Positions 15,682-26,387 of a stretch of DNA of 64,000 nucleotides are shown here, piece after piece. This stretch comes from Sediminibacterium sp. Its GTDB lineage: Bacteria; Bacteroidota; Bacteroidia; Chitinophagales; Chitinophagaceae. Each line of letters starts with the position of its first letter. Within the stretch, counting starts at the first letter, position 1. The DNA is taken from NCBI GenBank assembly GCA_030158665.1, contig JAOASM010000007.1:124001-188000 (forward strand), written 5' to 3'. The translations under genes were made by a program, and so were the position numbers. The notes below the pieces were generated by a model. That model did no database searches. It had not been told where the DNA came from and saw only the letters and a list, made by a program, of their open reading frames with translations.

Positions 15682-18600
15682 ATGATCAAACAGTTTATTG
15701 CTTTACTATGTATCATCGCAAGCACTCAATTGGGTTTTGCGCAAGATTTAAACAAAGAACTAGCTCCATTAAAATGGAGAAATATTGGCCCCTTCAGAGG
15801 AGGTCGTTCCAATACAGCAACCGGAGTGATCAATCATCGAGACATATATTATATGGGGACCACCGGTGGTGGATTGTGGAAGACAGAAAACAGTGGCATC
15901 AGCTGGAATAATATTTCTGATGGTTTTTTTAAAACAGGATCTGTTGGAGCAGTAGCTGTTGCAGAAAGCGATGCGAATATTGTGTATGTGGGCATGGGCG
16001 AACACGCAGTAAGAGGTGTTATGACACATCATGGTGATGGTGTCTATAAAAGTACGGATGCAGGTAAGACTTGGAAAAAAATGGGATTAGACGCCACACA
16101 ACATATTTCTAGAATTACAATTGATCCAAAAAATCCAAACATTGTTTTTGTTGCCGCACAAGGTGCATTATATAGTAAGTCTACAGAGCGTGGTATTTAC
16201 AAATCAATCGATGGTGGTGTAACATGGAAAAAAGTGTTGTATGTAGATGATAAAACAGGTTGTGCAGAATTATCGATGGACATGCAAAACCCATCTATTT
16301 TATATGCTGCTATGTGGGAACATGGTCGTTTGCCATGGCAAGTGATAAGTGGCGGACCAGGAAGTGGATTGTATAAATCTACCGACGGCGGAAACAACTG
16401 GGAGAAAATGGAGAATGGATTGCCAAAAGAAATGGGTAAAATGTCTATCGCAGTGTCGAGAGCAAATTCAGAAAAAGTATACGCATTGATTGAAAGCGAT
16501 TTTAGTAAAGATGCCGGTGGATTGTATGTATCTGATGATGCTGGTGCAAGTTGGTCACAGATCAACAAGAGCCATCGCTTGATTCAACGTGCGTGGTATT
16601 ATATCGAACTGTTCCCAGATCCAACAGATGAAAATACAGTGTATGTAATGAGCGCACCTTCACTAAAATCAATTGATGGTGGTAAAACTTTTGTGGATTT
16701 TGCTAACACGCATGGCGACTATCATAATTTATGGATACATCCAAGCAATGGCAAGAATATGATTATTGCGGACGATGGGGGAGCGGCTGTAACACATGAT
16801 GGTGGAAATTCATGGAGTAGTCAAAACAATATGCCTACTGCACAATTTTATAGAATTAATGTAGACAACGAAACACCTTATAATATTTATGCAGGACAAC
16901 AAGATAATACTTCGGTAAAAATTAGCAGTCGTGCAATTGGTGCTGGAGGAATTGACGAAAGAAACTGGTCTGCTTCTGCAGGTGGAGAGAGTGCCTTCTT
17001 GGCATTTGATCCAAACAATCCTCGTTATGTTTTAGGTGGCTCTTATCAAGGAACGATAGAAGTATTAGATACAAAAACAAAAGGAAGCACCAATATCATG
17101 GCTGCTCCAATACAATACTTAGGAAGAGACGCAAAAGACATAAAATATCGTTACAACTGGAATGCGCCAATTATATGGAGCAAGCATGAGCCGAATACTT
17201 ACTATCATGGAGCTCAATACTTATTGAAAACTTCTGATTTGGGCAAAACATGGAAAGAGGTTTCTCCAGACTTAACACGTAATGAAAAATCTAAGCAAGG
17301 AAAACCTGGTGTGCCGTTTACGAACGAAGCAGTGGGCGCCGAAAACTATGGCACATTAGCATATGTAATGGAATCGGTGCACGAGAAGGGCGTTATTTAT
17401 ACTGGTAGTGATGATGGTTATGTATACCTTACAAAAGATGGTGGTGCTACATGGAAAAACATTACACCAGTTGGATTGGCTGAATGTTTAATCAATGCGA
17501 TAGAAGTTTCACCGCACGATAAAGCAACCGTATATATTGCAACAACAAGATATAAATTCAATGACCACACCCCTGGATTATATAAATCAACTGATTATGG
17601 AACCACTTGGACTAAAATAAATACGGGTATTGCAAACAATGCATTTACTAGGGTTGTACGTGAGGACGACACCATCAAAGATCTATTATTTGCAGGAACG
17701 GAATTGGGAATGTATATCTCTATGAATGGAGGAAAGAACTGGAGCCCATTCCAATTAAATTTACCCATCACACCAATTACTGATTTACGCATTCATCAAA
17801 ACAATTTAATTGCTGCCACATCAGGTAGATCGTTTTGGATATTAGATGACTTAAGTTTAATTCGTCAATTCAAAGCAGATACCACTGTCGCAAAAATCTA
17901 TACACCTAGTGCTACAATGTTAGTAGCCGGTTACAGTGAAATGGATAACAATGATGCCAATTTTAATGGAACAAACACCTACCGCGGTGTGAATCCTGCA
18001 ACAGGTATGGTATTGCATTATCAGTTACCAAGCTTAGCAGATTCAGTTGAACTAAGCATGGAAATAAGAGATGCTGCTGGTAAACTAGTGCGTCGCTTTA
18101 GCTCTAAACCGGATGAAAATTATAAGCGATATGATGGTGCGCCAAGAAAAGACCCAACACTAAGTAAAGAAAAAGGATTAAACCGTTTTGTTTGGAACCT
18201 TCGTCACGCAACAGTTACAGGAATTCCAAATGTATATATTGAAAGTAGTTTTAACGGACACAAAGCCATTCCTGGTAATTATAGTATTCGTCTACTTGCT
18301 GGCACAAAACTAATTGGCGCTACCACAGGATCGATTGTAGCCAACCCGAACTACTTTACCAGTTCAAGCGAATATCGCATGTACGACTCATTGATGAGCT
18401 TAATGGAAAATACGGCAACAGAAATGCACCAAATGGTGAATCAGCTTAAAGACAATAGCAGTCATCTTGAAGGATTGCTAAAAAAATTAAAAACGGATAC
18501 CAATTTTAGTGGTGAAAAATACAATAGCTTAAGACAAAACGCAAGTGCATTAATTGCAAAATTAAAAGCTTGGGACGAAGACATGATTCAAAGAAAATCA

Positions 18601-18834
18601 ACGGCATACGATGATGTAGAAAATTTCCCAAACAAGTTTACTGCCAACTATTTATTCTTAATGAATCAAACAGAAAGCGATATCCCGCAAGTGAATCAAC
18701 CCAATTTAGATCTGTTAAAAACCTATACAGCTGAATGGGAAAAATTAAAAAACATTGGCCTTGGCTTAAAAAATGAAGCGATTCCTGCATTCAACAAACA
18801 GATGTGGGAATTAGGAATGGGTGCTATTTGGTAG
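15682..18834 (+). CDS. Secreted VPS10/BNR-repeat beta-propeller protein
   Basis: A 1050-residue exported protein often labelled glycosyl hydrolase in databases but better described as a sortilin/BNR-type beta-propeller. The signal peptide is [21 protein letters not shown]. Many Asp-box-like repeats can be read: [91 protein letters not shown]. The last 250 residues are an extra helical domain ([37 protein letters not shown]). No sialidase catalytic residues can be assigned, so enzymatic activity is doubtful. It probably acts in the periplasm or at the cell surface, perhaps in binding. Confidence 0.85.
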   Translation: MIKQFIALLCIIASTQLGFAQDLNKELAPLKWRNIGPFRGGRSNTATGVINHRDIYYMGTTGGGLWKTENSGISWNNISDGFFKTGSVGAVAVAESDANIVYVGMGEHAVRGVMTHHGDGVYKSTDAGKTWKKMGLDATQHISRITIDPKNPNIVFVAAQGALYSKSTERGIYKSIDGGVTWKKVLYVDDKTGCAELSMDMQNPSILYAAMWEHGRLPWQVISGGPGSGLYKSTDGGNNWEKMENGLPKEMGKMSIAVSRANSEKVYALIESDFSKDAGGLYVSDDAGASWSQINKSHRLIQRAWYYIELFPDPTDENTVYVMSAPSLKSIDGGKTFVDFANTHGDYHNLWIHPSNGKNMIIADDGGAAVTHDGGNSWSSQNNMPTAQFYRINVDNETPYNIYAGQQDNTSVKISSRAIGAGGIDERNWSASAGGESAFLAFDPNNPRYVLGGSYQGTIEVLDTKTKGSTNIMAAPIQYLGRDAKDIKYRYNWNAPIIWSKHEPNTYYHGAQYLLKTSDLGKTWKEVSPDLTRNEKSKQGKPGVPFTNEAVGAENYGTLAYVMESVHEKGVIYTGSDDGYVYLTKDGGATWKNITPVGLAECLINAIEVSPHDKATVYIATTRYKFNDHTPGLYKSTDYGTTWTKINTGIANNAFTRVVREDDTIKDLLFAGTELGMYISMNGGKNWSPFQLNLPITPITDLRIHQNNLIAATSGRSFWILDDLSLIRQFKADTTVAKIYTPSATMLVAGYSEMDNNDANFNGTNTYRGVNPATGMVLHYQLPSLADSVELSMEIRDAAGKLVRRFSSKPDENYKRYDGAPRKDPTLSKEKGLNRFVWNLRHATVTGIPNVYIESSFNGHKAIPGNYSIRLLAGTKLIGATTGSIVANPNYFTSSSEYRMYDSLMSLMENTATEMHQMVNQLKDNSSHLEGLLKKLKTDTNFSGEKYNSLRQNASALIAKLKAWDEDMIQRKSTAYDDVENFPNKFTANYLFLMNQTESDIPQVNQPNLDLLKTYTAEWEKLKNIGLGLKNEAIPAFNKQMWELGMGAIW

Positions 18835-18876
18835 TAGCTAATGTCACATCATAGTAGAGACGCAGTCCTACAGGTA

Positions 18877-20169
18877 CTAATTGTCTGCATGTAAAATGCT
18901 GGGCCTAGTATCTTTGGGATTGCGTTTTTCGTATTGGCGCACCTGATTGATTAATTTAGGTTTAAATGCCCTTGGGCGTGTTAATTCATGGGCGTAAAAA
19001 GCAGCTCCAATTTGTTTTAAAAATGGAAAACCAACCGTTGCTTCGTCATATTTTGAATCATTCACCACGCCATCACTATTGACATAAACCGTTGCAGACA
19101 GCATATATTCAATGTTGTTTTTTGTATCTAAGATATAAGACACATCTGTTAAGAATCCATAAGCCCATCCCACTTTATTGAAAACCCTGATATGATTTGG
19201 CATCTTATGTGTGCTATCTTGAAAAAAGAATTTCACATAACTATCATAAAATGTAGCTGTGTCGTATTTGGGATAATTGGTTTCTGAAGGATACTGTGAT
19301 AGGTATTGTAATAAGAACAATCTATCCTCTTCGGAAAAGTTAAATCTATTTTGTTTGGATACCGAATTTGGAAACACAACAGATTGGAGCATTTTTTGCA
19401 TGTCGATTAATGCAATGTTGTTGTGCTTGGTAAAATCATACGGCGCATGGATGACTTCATCTTTACTATTCCAATGTGCATCACCAATCAATACTGGCGC
19501 TCCAAACTGAAAACTATCTTTATTGTATTGTGGGGCGAGCGTTAAAAGGGTTTTGCCGTTTGAATCTATAAATCTTACACCATTGGTATGTCTATTTTGA
19601 TTTTCTGTGAAACCCATAAACTGTCTGGTTATCCTTGATGAACCATAGCCCTTCGCTTGAAGTTTTTGATTGATTGGACCTTGGCCCATAAATTGATACA
19701 AACGATTATAGGGATCGTTCTCTGAAATCAAAAAAGCACGTTTGATAAAATGTGCAATAGAGGGTTTTTTATTTTCGGCACTTGAATCTGCATACATCGC
19801 AACCTGTCTTTGATAGTTACTATCAAACTGGATGGTTGTGAACTTGTTGATACCTGGCAGGTTCATTTCATTCAATTTTTCCAAAGACAAAAAAGCCAAT
19901 GGCATTTTAACCATCGAAGCTGGATTAAAATAATTATTTGCATCAGCATTCAGGGTGTAATTTGTAAAGTGAGGGACACCTCTTTGATCTCGATCGATTT
20001 TTGTGTATACCAACTGGTATCTATAGGTATCCGGATTGTCTAATACTTTCTTGGTCACACTATCTTGGATGGTACTTAAAATAGTATTGAATGGCGCCGG
20101 CAATTGAGCAGCAACTTGATGGGCCTTGACTAAAAAGAAAAGACTAACAAAAAGAAAGGTATTTTTCAT
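18877..20169 (-). CDS. Class A beta-lactamase-like serine hydrolase
   Basis: A 430-residue exported enzyme of the beta-lactamase/penicillin-recognising fold. Motifs, numbered from the ATG at 20169: S85-M-V-K88 (SxxK nucleophile) in NPASMVKMPL, S149-E-N151 in LISENDPYNR at the place of the SDN loop, and KVGWAYG in the C-terminal third matching the KTG strand. It has a signal peptide ending near QVAAQ. It is longer than typical beta-lactamases (about 290) and lacks their exact SDN and KTG sequences, so a peptidase or esterase role is as likely as drug resistance. It is divergent from the small membrane protein gene. Confidence 0.8.
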   Translation of the reverse strand: MKNTFLFVSLFFLVKAHQVAAQLPAPFNTILSTIQDSVTKKVLDNPDTYRYQLVYTKIDRDQRGVPHFTNYTLNADANNYFNPASMVKMPLAFLSLEKLNEMNLPGINKFTTIQFDSNYQRQVAMYADSSAENKKPSIAHFIKRAFLISENDPYNRLYQFMGQGPINQKLQAKGYGSSRITRQFMGFTENQNRHTNGVRFIDSNGKTLLTLAPQYNKDSFQFGAPVLIGDAHWNSKDEVIHAPYDFTKHNNIALIDMQKMLQSVVFPNSVSKQNRFNFSEEDRLFLLQYLSQYPSETNYPKYDTATFYDSYVKFFFQDSTHKMPNHIRVFNKVGWAYGFLTDVSYILDTKNNIEYMLSATVYVNSDGVVNDSKYDEATVGFPFLKQIGAAFYAHELTRPRAFKPKLINQVRQYEKRNPKDTRPSILHADN

Positions 20170-20232
20170 GATAGACGTCATTGTTGTATTGCAAATAAAA
20201 CAAAATATATTATATTCACTAAAATTAAAACT

Positions 20233-20472
20233 ATGGACAAGAATATACTTTTCGGAATTTGGGTCGTATCAGCTATTTACTGTGTATACAAACTATTTAA
20301 ACGATCTAGAAACATCTCACTTGACGGTGTCATCGGATATTCACCAGGCTTAGAAGTGGTAATGGTCATTATATTAGGACCACTATTGGCCGTGATTGAC
20401 ATCTCCTTAACTTGGATCAGAATTTACAAAGAAGCCGAGGAAGCAAGAAGAAGATCAAAGCAACAATCATAA
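20233..20472 (+). CDS. Small two-helix membrane protein
   Basis: A 79-residue protein with hydrophobic segments at about 5-21 and 38-60 and a highly charged C-terminal tail (YKEAEEARRRSKQQS). No family recognised. A good terminator right after it, normal codon use and a plausible ATG make it a likely real gene. It faces away from the serine hydrolase gene. Confidence 0.65.
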   Translation: MDKNILFGIWVVSAIYCVYKLFKRSRNISLDGVIGYSPGLEVVMVIILGPLLAVIDISLTWIRIYKEAEEARRRSKQQS

Positions 20473-20477
20473 CGCAT

Positions 20478-20512
20478 AAAAAAAGCCCTCAACAAATGTT
20501 GAGGGCTTTTTT
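20478..20512. terminator. Bidirectional intrinsic terminator
   Basis: AGCCCTCAAC and GTTGAGGGCT form a perfect 10-bp stem with an AAAT loop, flanked by A-run on the left and T-run on the right, so it serves the small membrane protein gene (+) and the acylase gene (-). Confidence 0.9.
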
Positions 20513-20515
20513 GTA

Positions 20516-22594
20516 TTACATCCCTGGATGATACACTCGCTCTGCTTTTTGCAGCACTTCGGTTTTATCAAGGGTCATTCTTTTTAATTGTTGTGCTTGA
20601 TACATAGCTCTTTGGTCGTTATAATGCTTGTCCCCCTGATTATAACTTGCACCAAAAGTATTCACTGTTTCAATTAGCGGCAATCCTCCATTTTTAGGAA
20701 ATCTTACAAAACCAATATAGGCATCACCACTATTCATTTTTCTTTTGTCCTTACCAAAGGGCTCAGACATTACCGCAGCCAATACATCTGGCATGCCACC
20801 CTGTGGCCAGTTTTCATTTCCTCTAACCAATCGCTGTACATCGCCCAATGTTAGATTTGTTCTGCCATAGTTAGTTTGTAAAAAGTCGAAAATATTTTGA
20901 TATACTTTTACCGCTTCTGCTATAGTTAATTTGTCATTCTTACGACCTTCCATCACAAGCGGCACATTGTAGTAGGCTAAATTATAGATCAATGCACCCT
21001 TGCTTTCCGCTACTGCATTATGGTCCCAGCTTTTTAATGTGCTGATGATTGGCGCTAACTGAGGATATTTATTTTCATCCACCATAAAGATAGAATCTGC
21101 GTTGAAACCATAAGGAAACAAGATTGTTTTTGGAAGTTGACGATCAAACTTAATGCGCTTGATGTCCTCGTAACTAATTTTGTCTAACTGATCGATTAAA
21201 TCTTTAGCACGTCTACTTCTGTTATCATGATAGGTTTCATATCCATCATTCACGTCATAGTCATTTGGATTTAAATTATCCGATTCGCTACTTGCTAAAA
21301 ATGGAGAGTGATTGGCGTTGAATAAATAACCACTTTTTGGATTTGTCATTTGCGGCAAAGCGCTTAATGGTTTAAATTGATTCCATAATGTTGCAGTGGT
21401 GTTTCCTGGCAAGGTACTACTCCAGTTGTATTTTTTATCAGCATTTCGATAGGGCATCTTCCCATTGGAAATATAAAAAATAGTATCGCTCTTATCGGCA
21501 TACATAATATTAAACATAGGCAAGTGATTCTGCTCCAATGCCCCCTTAAATGCTGTAAAGTTGGTCGCCTTGTTCATCGCATACCACTGCTGTAAAGCAC
21601 CTGCATCCATGAGTGCCGGCAAGCGCATCGAAAAGTATTCGCCGTTTGGCGTGGCTACTGTTGGACCATAAATAGATTGATAGGCTGTCTTGTAAATAGG
21701 GAAAGGAATGCCCTTGATGTTTAATTTTATTTTTCGTTTTTCTAATTTTAACCAACTGCCATCTACTTTATATTGGCCCGGATGCGAATTGTTTGTTTCT
21801 AATTGGTAGATATCTATCTTGTCTTGAAAATTAACCGTATGCGCCCAACTTAAATTGGGTGTAACGCCATGAAAAATTAATGGCGCTCCAGGAAACAATC
21901 CACCTAAAATATTCCAGCCTTCTTCGCTTTGTAAATGTGCTTCGTAGAATGCAGTTGGACCCTCGATGGGCTGGTGTGCATTAATAACTAACATCGTTTC
22001 TCCTGATGCTGATTTATTCGCGTTGATTGCAAACGCATTACTACCTTCTCCGGTGAAGCCCTCTAGCTTTGGAATAGTTCCATTTAAAATTTTTGGCAAT
22101 GCTTTATCTACACCACAAAATATAGCAACAGAAAATGCAGTTGAAGCTAAATAATCTTCGATACTTATTGGGAACACGTGTTTGTTCAACACCTTATCAG
22201 GATGGGCTTTTGCGTAGGCTTCTAATCCCAACAAATAACCTTTCACCAATTGTAAAAACTTAGGGTCAAACTGATTCATTTGAGCAAGCACAGTTGCCTT
22301 TGTATTCAGCAATCCAAAAACAAAATCTATGGGTGCTCCTTTTTTGCCAAGATGTGTTGCTACTTTCCCCTTTCCAGTTAGGATCAATGTTTGCATTGTG
22401 GCAAAATCATCTTCTGCATGTGCCCATGCAAGTCCATAAGCTACTTCTGGATCAGTAGGTGCAAAAATATGTGGCACACCAAAACTATCCCTAGCAATAT
22501 TGATTAATTCCGTTCTTATGATGGGCGGATTCGAAAATTGACTAGAAGCAAATTGCACCATAAGGGTACATAGGGCAAGTAAAAATAAACGCAT
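20516..22594 (-). CDS. Penicillin acylase-family Ntn hydrolase (AHL acylase-like)
   Basis: A 692-residue exported Ntn hydrolase that should mature by self-cleavage into alpha and beta chains. A signal peptide (RLFLLALCTLMVQFASSQ) is followed by the alpha-chain region (ARDSFGVPHIFAPTDPEVAYGLAWAHAEDDF). The autocatalytic site is G-S185-N186-A-F in GFTGEGSNAFAI, Ser185 becoming the N-terminal nucleophile of the beta chain. NAHQPIEGPTAFYEAHL and HTVNFQDKIDIYQLE fit the family. Known substrates include penicillins, acyl-homoserine lactones and other acyl amides; which one applies cannot be told. A TACTTTTG promoter-like motif lies 33 nt before the ATG. Confidence 0.88.
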   Translation of the reverse strand: MRLFLLALCTLMVQFASSQFSNPPIIRTELINIARDSFGVPHIFAPTDPEVAYGLAWAHAEDDFATMQTLILTGKGKVATHLGKKGAPIDFVFGLLNTKATVLAQMNQFDPKFLQLVKGYLLGLEAYAKAHPDKVLNKHVFPISIEDYLASTAFSVAIFCGVDKALPKILNGTIPKLEGFTGEGSNAFAINANKSASGETMLVINAHQPIEGPTAFYEAHLQSEEGWNILGGLFPGAPLIFHGVTPNLSWAHTVNFQDKIDIYQLETNNSHPGQYKVDGSWLKLEKRKIKLNIKGIPFPIYKTAYQSIYGPTVATPNGEYFSMRLPALMDAGALQQWYAMNKATNFTAFKGALEQNHLPMFNIMYADKSDTIFYISNGKMPYRNADKKYNWSSTLPGNTTATLWNQFKPLSALPQMTNPKSGYLFNANHSPFLASSESDNLNPNDYDVNDGYETYHDNRSRRAKDLIDQLDKISYEDIKRIKFDRQLPKTILFPYGFNADSIFMVDENKYPQLAPIISTLKSWDHNAVAESKGALIYNLAYYNVPLVMEGRKNDKLTIAEAVKVYQNIFDFLQTNYGRTNLTLGDVQRLVRGNENWPQGGMPDVLAAVMSEPFGKDKRKMNSGDAYIGFVRFPKNGGLPLIETVNTFGASYNQGDKHYNDQRAMYQAQQLKRMTLDKTEVLQKAERVYHPGM

Positions 22595-22626
22595 TGTAAA
22601 TTGGGTTAATGAAAAGATGTTATTTC

Positions 22627-22634
22627 AAAAGTAC
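22627..22634 (-). promoter_or_regulatory. Bacteroidota-type -7 element (TACTTTTG) for the acylase gene
   Basis: TACTTTTG on the minus strand matches TAnnTTTG, 33 nt from the start codon. A TTCGG about 20 nt further upstream is a weak -33 candidate. Confidence 0.4.
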
Positions 22635-22717
22635 ACCAACTTAACTATATAACGCCGAATCTATTCAAGCAATACCCCCCCCTGAGGAGAATCCAAAGAC
22701 TTGCCATTTTATCAAAT

Positions 22718-23521
22718 TTATTTTTTATACGTGAGCGCTTCGGGGAGATAGGTTTTTATTTTTTCTATTCTTGTGGCGTCAGAAGGGTGTGTGCTTAAAA
22801 ACTCCGGCGTCCTTTGTCCACCCATCTTTTGCATTCTTTCCCAAAAATGTATGGCCTCGTTTGGATCGTATCCCGCAATGGCTGCCCAGATTAAACCGAA
22901 CCGATCTGCCTCTAATTCTTGTTTTCTTGAAAACGGAAGCATGAAGCCAACCTCACTACCAACACCATATGCCTGCATAAACAAATTTCTAGTTTGTGTA
23001 GGGTTTTTAGAAAGCGCGGAAGACAATGCAATGCCCCCTAGTTCTTGCACGATAGATTCACTCATTCTTTTATTACCATGTTGCAATAAAGCATGAGATA
23101 CTTCGTGACCAATAACGATGGCTAATGCATTTTCATTGATGGTGTAAGGAAGCATCCCCGTATAGACTACAATTTTCCCGCCTGGCATACACCATGCATT
23201 GATGGCGCTATCCTTGACTAAATTATATTCCCAGTTAAAACCATTTAGTGCTGACTTGTTTTTCTTGTCTGTAAAGTACTTGTCGACTGCCGCTGCAATT
23301 TTTTTTCCTGTTTTCTGCACCAACAATCCTCTCGAATCTTTGGTGGATGACACTAGTTCGTGTGTTTTAATGAACTCCTTATACTGCGTTGCAGCAAGGC
23401 TTTGCAATTCCCGCTCGGAGACCAAGCTTAATTGACTTGCTCCAGTTAGTTTATTGGTTGCACATCCCTGCATGGTTAAAGCAAATAGGATGACTGCTGT
23501 AATTGGATAGCGCTTTTTCAT
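22718..23521 (-). CDS. M48-family metalloprotease lipoprotein
   Basis: A 267-residue lipoprotein zinc protease resembling LoiP/BepA-type M48 enzymes that act on misfolded outer membrane proteins. The lipobox ends at Cys20 (LTMQGC). The zinc site is H139-E-V-S-H143 in VIGHEVSHALLQHG, with Glu204 in QELEADRFG as third ligand. The WCMPGGKIVVYTGML strand is typical of the family. It stands between the acylase and tRNA-Phe genes, apparently on its own transcript. Confidence 0.92.
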   Translation of the reverse strand: MKKRYPITAVILFALTMQGCATNKLTGASQLSLVSERELQSLAATQYKEFIKTHELVSSTKDSRGLLVQKTGKKIAAAVDKYFTDKKNKSALNGFNWEYNLVKDSAINAWCMPGGKIVVYTGMLPYTINENALAIVIGHEVSHALLQHGNKRMSESIVQELGGIALSSALSKNPTQTRNLFMQAYGVGSEVGFMLPFSRKQELEADRFGLIWAAIAGYDPNEAIHFWERMQKMGGQRTPEFLSTHPSDATRIEKIKTYLPEALTYKK

Positions 23522-23614
23522 AATAGTGGAATTAAGTGTTTTAAATCATCACTATAAAATTATTGAATACGGCGGCATGAGTTACTTACATGTTAAAAGG
23601 AAGATGTAAGTCAA

Positions 23615-23644
23615 CAAAAAAGCCCCTAACTTTCGTTAGGGGCT
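23615..23644 (-). terminator. Intrinsic terminator of the tRNA-Phe gene
   Basis: AGCCCCTAAC and GTTAGGGGCT pair perfectly around a 4-nt loop; on the minus strand the stem is followed by TTTTTT. It starts 2 nt after the tRNA 3' end. Confidence 0.88.
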
Positions 23645-23646
23645 TG

Positions 23647-23719
23647 TGGCACCACCCGGGCTCGAACCGGGGACACAAGGATTTTCAGTCCTTTGCTCTA
23701 CCAACTGAGCTACAGCGCC
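23647..23719 (-). tRNA. tRNA-Phe (GAA)
   Basis: A 73-nt cloverleaf on the minus strand. It starts GGCGCTG, has D-arm TAGCTCAGTTGGTAGAGCA, anticodon stem-loop AAGGA-CTGAAAA-TCCTT with anticodon GAA, T-arm CCCGGTTCGAGCCCGGG and an acceptor closing as TGGTGCC plus discriminator A. The acceptor contains three G-U pairs. CCA is not encoded. Confidence 0.97.
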
Positions 23720-23835
23720 ATCGGATTTGCATCCATCCAAACAAATTGCTTTGTTCGGGGAGCAAATATAAGCAGACCGCCCTTAAATAGCAAAAAATTG
23801 GGCTTCTTTATTGAAAATCAGCAAAAACAAGTAGC

Positions 23836-24720
23836 CTATGATACAGCAGCTACTACAAAAAAGCTGGCTATAATTAAGGCCAATCCTATCCACTGTTTGA
23901 TACTTAAGCGCTCCTTATAAATAAAACAACCAATCAAAACAGAGATAATTTGGCTGCCAATAATTAAGATATTAATGACCACTACAGGCAAATAACCATA
24001 ACTCATATTAATGGCCAATCCGCCAATCACAAGCAAGGCGCCTAATATTAAATATGCTTTTAGGTGAATCCCTTTTAGATAAGATACCAATTGATTGCTC
24101 AATCCATCTTTTACAACTAAGACCAAACCAAATAACATCGCAACGGATTCAATGATCAAACTAAATCCAAGTGGACCCCACCATGCAATTGGAAATTTAT
24201 ACAATGCATAAGAGCTTCCCCAGAAAAAACTTGAAGCCAATCCGTATAACATTCCTTTTTCGAATTCTTTGGCATTATGTATCTCTCCTCTTTTATAATA
24301 CAATAAAAATAAACCCACCGTGCTTAATATAAATGCATATAAATAATTGCCATGCCACACTTCGCCCACCACAAACACTGCTGTTAATATAGTAAACAAC
24401 TTAAGTGAAGACACGGGTACCACAACACTTACAGGCGCTTTTTGAATTCCTTGTAAAAAAAAGACAAGGCCAAAAATATTGAACACGCTTAACACAATTG
24501 AAAGTAAAAATTCTTGATCGATTGCAATATCTCTTACGACCCAATATTTAAAAAAATCGGCTTGGCGAAATCCAAAATATAAAATCGCAAAAATAACAGT
24601 GGCAAAAATGCCACGATAAAACATGCCAATTTGATATGGAATAGTAGCTGTTACTTTTTTCCAGTAGGCATTACTGATCGCAAAACAAAATGCGCCAATT
24701 AAAACATAAATGATTCCCAT
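23836..24720 (-). CDS. EamA-like (DMT superfamily) transporter
   Basis: A 294-residue inner membrane protein with about ten hydrophobic helices, arranged as two repeats of five, as in drug/metabolite transporters of the EamA type. Recognisable stretches: YVLIGAFCFAISNAYWKK at the N-terminus and IIGSQIISVLIGCFIYKERLSIKQWIGLALI at the C-terminus, the typical final two helices. The ATG at 24720 starts 1 nt after the asnS stop, so the two are co-transcribed; the start at 24765 would overlap asnS. The substrate is unknown. Confidence 0.85.
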   Translation of the reverse strand: MGIIYVLIGAFCFAISNAYWKKVTATIPYQIGMFYRGIFATVIFAILYFGFRQADFFKYWVVRDIAIDQEFLLSIVLSVFNIFGLVFFLQGIQKAPVSVVVPVSSLKLFTILTAVFVVGEVWHGNYLYAFILSTVGLFLLYYKRGEIHNAKEFEKGMLYGLASSFFWGSSYALYKFPIAWWGPLGFSLIIESVAMLFGLVLVVKDGLSNQLVSYLKGIHLKAYLILGALLVIGGLAINMSYGYLPVVVINILIIGSQIISVLIGCFIYKERLSIKQWIGLALIIASFFVVAAVS

Positions 24721-24721
24721 A

Positions 24722-26182
24722 TTAATATTCACAGTTCTTCGGCGTTCTTGCAAATGGGATAACATCTCTAATATTGGTCATACCTGTAACAAACTGAACC
24801 ATACGCTCGAAACCCAATCCAAATCCAGCGTGTGGCACTGTACCAAAGCGTCTTGTATCTAGATAATAACTCATCTCCTCTAGTGGGATATGCATTGCGT
24901 TCATTCTAGCTTCTAATTTATCCAAACGCTCTTCTCTTTGTGATCCACCTACAATCTCTCCAATGCCTGGTGCTAAAATGTCCATTGCTGCAACGGTTTC
25001 CTTACCGGCTTCACAGCCATCATTCATGCGCATATAAAACGCCTTGATTGCAGCTGGATAATTGGTAACAATTACCGGCTTTTTAAAATGTTGTTCTACC
25101 AAGTATCTTTCGTGCTCGCTTTGTAAATCAATGCCCCATTTTACATCATAGCTAAATTTCTTTTTCTTGTAGTGATTGCTATTTAATAAAATATCGATTG
25201 CCTCAGTATAGGTGATTCTTTCGAATCCGTTTTCTACAACAAATTTTAATTTTTCAATCAACCCTAGTCCACTTCTTTTTTCTGTAGGCAATTGTTTTTC
25301 TTCTTCTGCCAAACGTGCATCTAAAAATGCTAAGTCGTCAGCATTTTTTTCCATCACATATGCAATCAAATGCTTGATGAAATCTTCGGCCAAATTCATA
25401 TTGTCTTCTAAATCATTGAACGCCACTTCTGGTTCAATCATCCAAAATTCTGCTAAGTGTCTAGTGGTGTTTGAGTTCTCTGCACGGAAGGTTGGACCGA
25501 AAGTATAAATGTCTGAAAACGCCATGGCGCCTAGTTCTCCTTCGAGTTGACCACTCACCGTTAGGTTGGTGCTCTTACCAAAAAAATCTTCATTAAAATC
25601 AATTTCACCTGCTTCGTTTTTTGGAGCACCTTCTAAAGGAAGCGTAGTAACACGAAACATTTCACCTGCTCCTTCAGCATCGCTTGAAGTAATGATTGGT
25701 GTATTTAAATATAAAAATCCGCGATCATTAAAAAACTGGTGTACCGCAAAAGCCAATGAATGACGAATTCTAAACACAGATCCAAACGTATTGGTTCTAA
25801 AACGTAAGTGTGCCTTTTCTCTTAAAAATTCTAAAGAATGCTTTTTAGGTTGTAACGGATATTTTTCTGCATCACTGTCTCCTAAAATTTCAATTGTGTT
25901 TGCCTTCACTTCGACAGTTTGTCCTTTACCTTGGCTTTCCACTACCACACCGGTTACTTTTAAAGATGCACCTGTTGTAACTCGCTTTAATAAAGCTTCG
26001 TCAAATTCACCTAAACTTGCCACTACCTGCACATTGTTATTGGTACTGCCATCGTTCAAGGCGATGAACTGGTTGTTTCGGAAGGTACGAACCCATCCCA
26101 TGACTACGACTTCGGCCCCGATTGCTGATGTTGCATCGGTTCCGCTTAACAATTGCTTGATTTTGACTCTTTGATTGAACAT
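24722..26182 (-). CDS. asnS: Asparaginyl-tRNA synthetase
   Basis: The class II enzyme that charges tRNA-Asn, 486 residues. An N-terminal OB fold ([23 protein letters not shown]) binds the anticodon. Class II motif 1 lies around [19 protein letters not shown], motif 2 at [26 protein letters not shown] and motif 3 at [16 protein letters not shown]. The length and the ARTPKNCEY ending match AsnS rather than AspS. The ATG at 26182 begins [12 protein letters not shown]; the start at 26236 lies upstream of a promoter-like motif and is rejected. The EamA transporter gene follows after 1 nt. Confidence 0.96.
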   Translation of the reverse strand: MFNQRVKIKQLLSGTDATSAIGAEVVVMGWVRTFRNNQFIALNDGSTNNNVQVVASLGEFDEALLKRVTTGASLKVTGVVVESQGKGQTVEVKANTIEILGDSDAEKYPLQPKKHSLEFLREKAHLRFRTNTFGSVFRIRHSLAFAVHQFFNDRGFLYLNTPIITSSDAEGAGEMFRVTTLPLEGAPKNEAGEIDFNEDFFGKSTNLTVSGQLEGELGAMAFSDIYTFGPTFRAENSNTTRHLAEFWMIEPEVAFNDLEDNMNLAEDFIKHLIAYVMEKNADDLAFLDARLAEEEKQLPTEKRSGLGLIEKLKFVVENGFERITYTEAIDILLNSNHYKKKKFSYDVKWGIDLQSEHERYLVEQHFKKPVIVTNYPAAIKAFYMRMNDGCEAGKETVAAMDILAPGIGEIVGGSQREERLDKLEARMNAMHIPLEEMSYYLDTRRFGTVPHAGFGLGFERMVQFVTGMTNIRDVIPFARTPKNCEY

Positions 26183-26200
26183 ATTACTTATTTCGAGGTT

Positions 26201-26208
26201 CAAAGATA
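26201..26208 (-). promoter_or_regulatory. Bacteroidota-type -7 element (TATCTTTG) for asnS
   Basis: TATCTTTG on the minus strand, 18 nt before the asnS ATG. A TTTTTG 25 nt further upstream could serve as -33 but the spacing is long. Confidence 0.45.
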
Positions 26209-26387
26209 ACCCATAAAAAATTGTTTTTTTATGCAAAAACTGCTTTACTTTGTGCTAGAAAGGAGCGAAACACTCAGATGTCATTTTTCGCGCTTCTTCA
26301 ATCATCGGTCAAATCTTGACCAAATTCAACTAGATTTTTTCAACTATTCCCCGATCTCGATTCGATTTAAAAAACCCTTCATTTACA

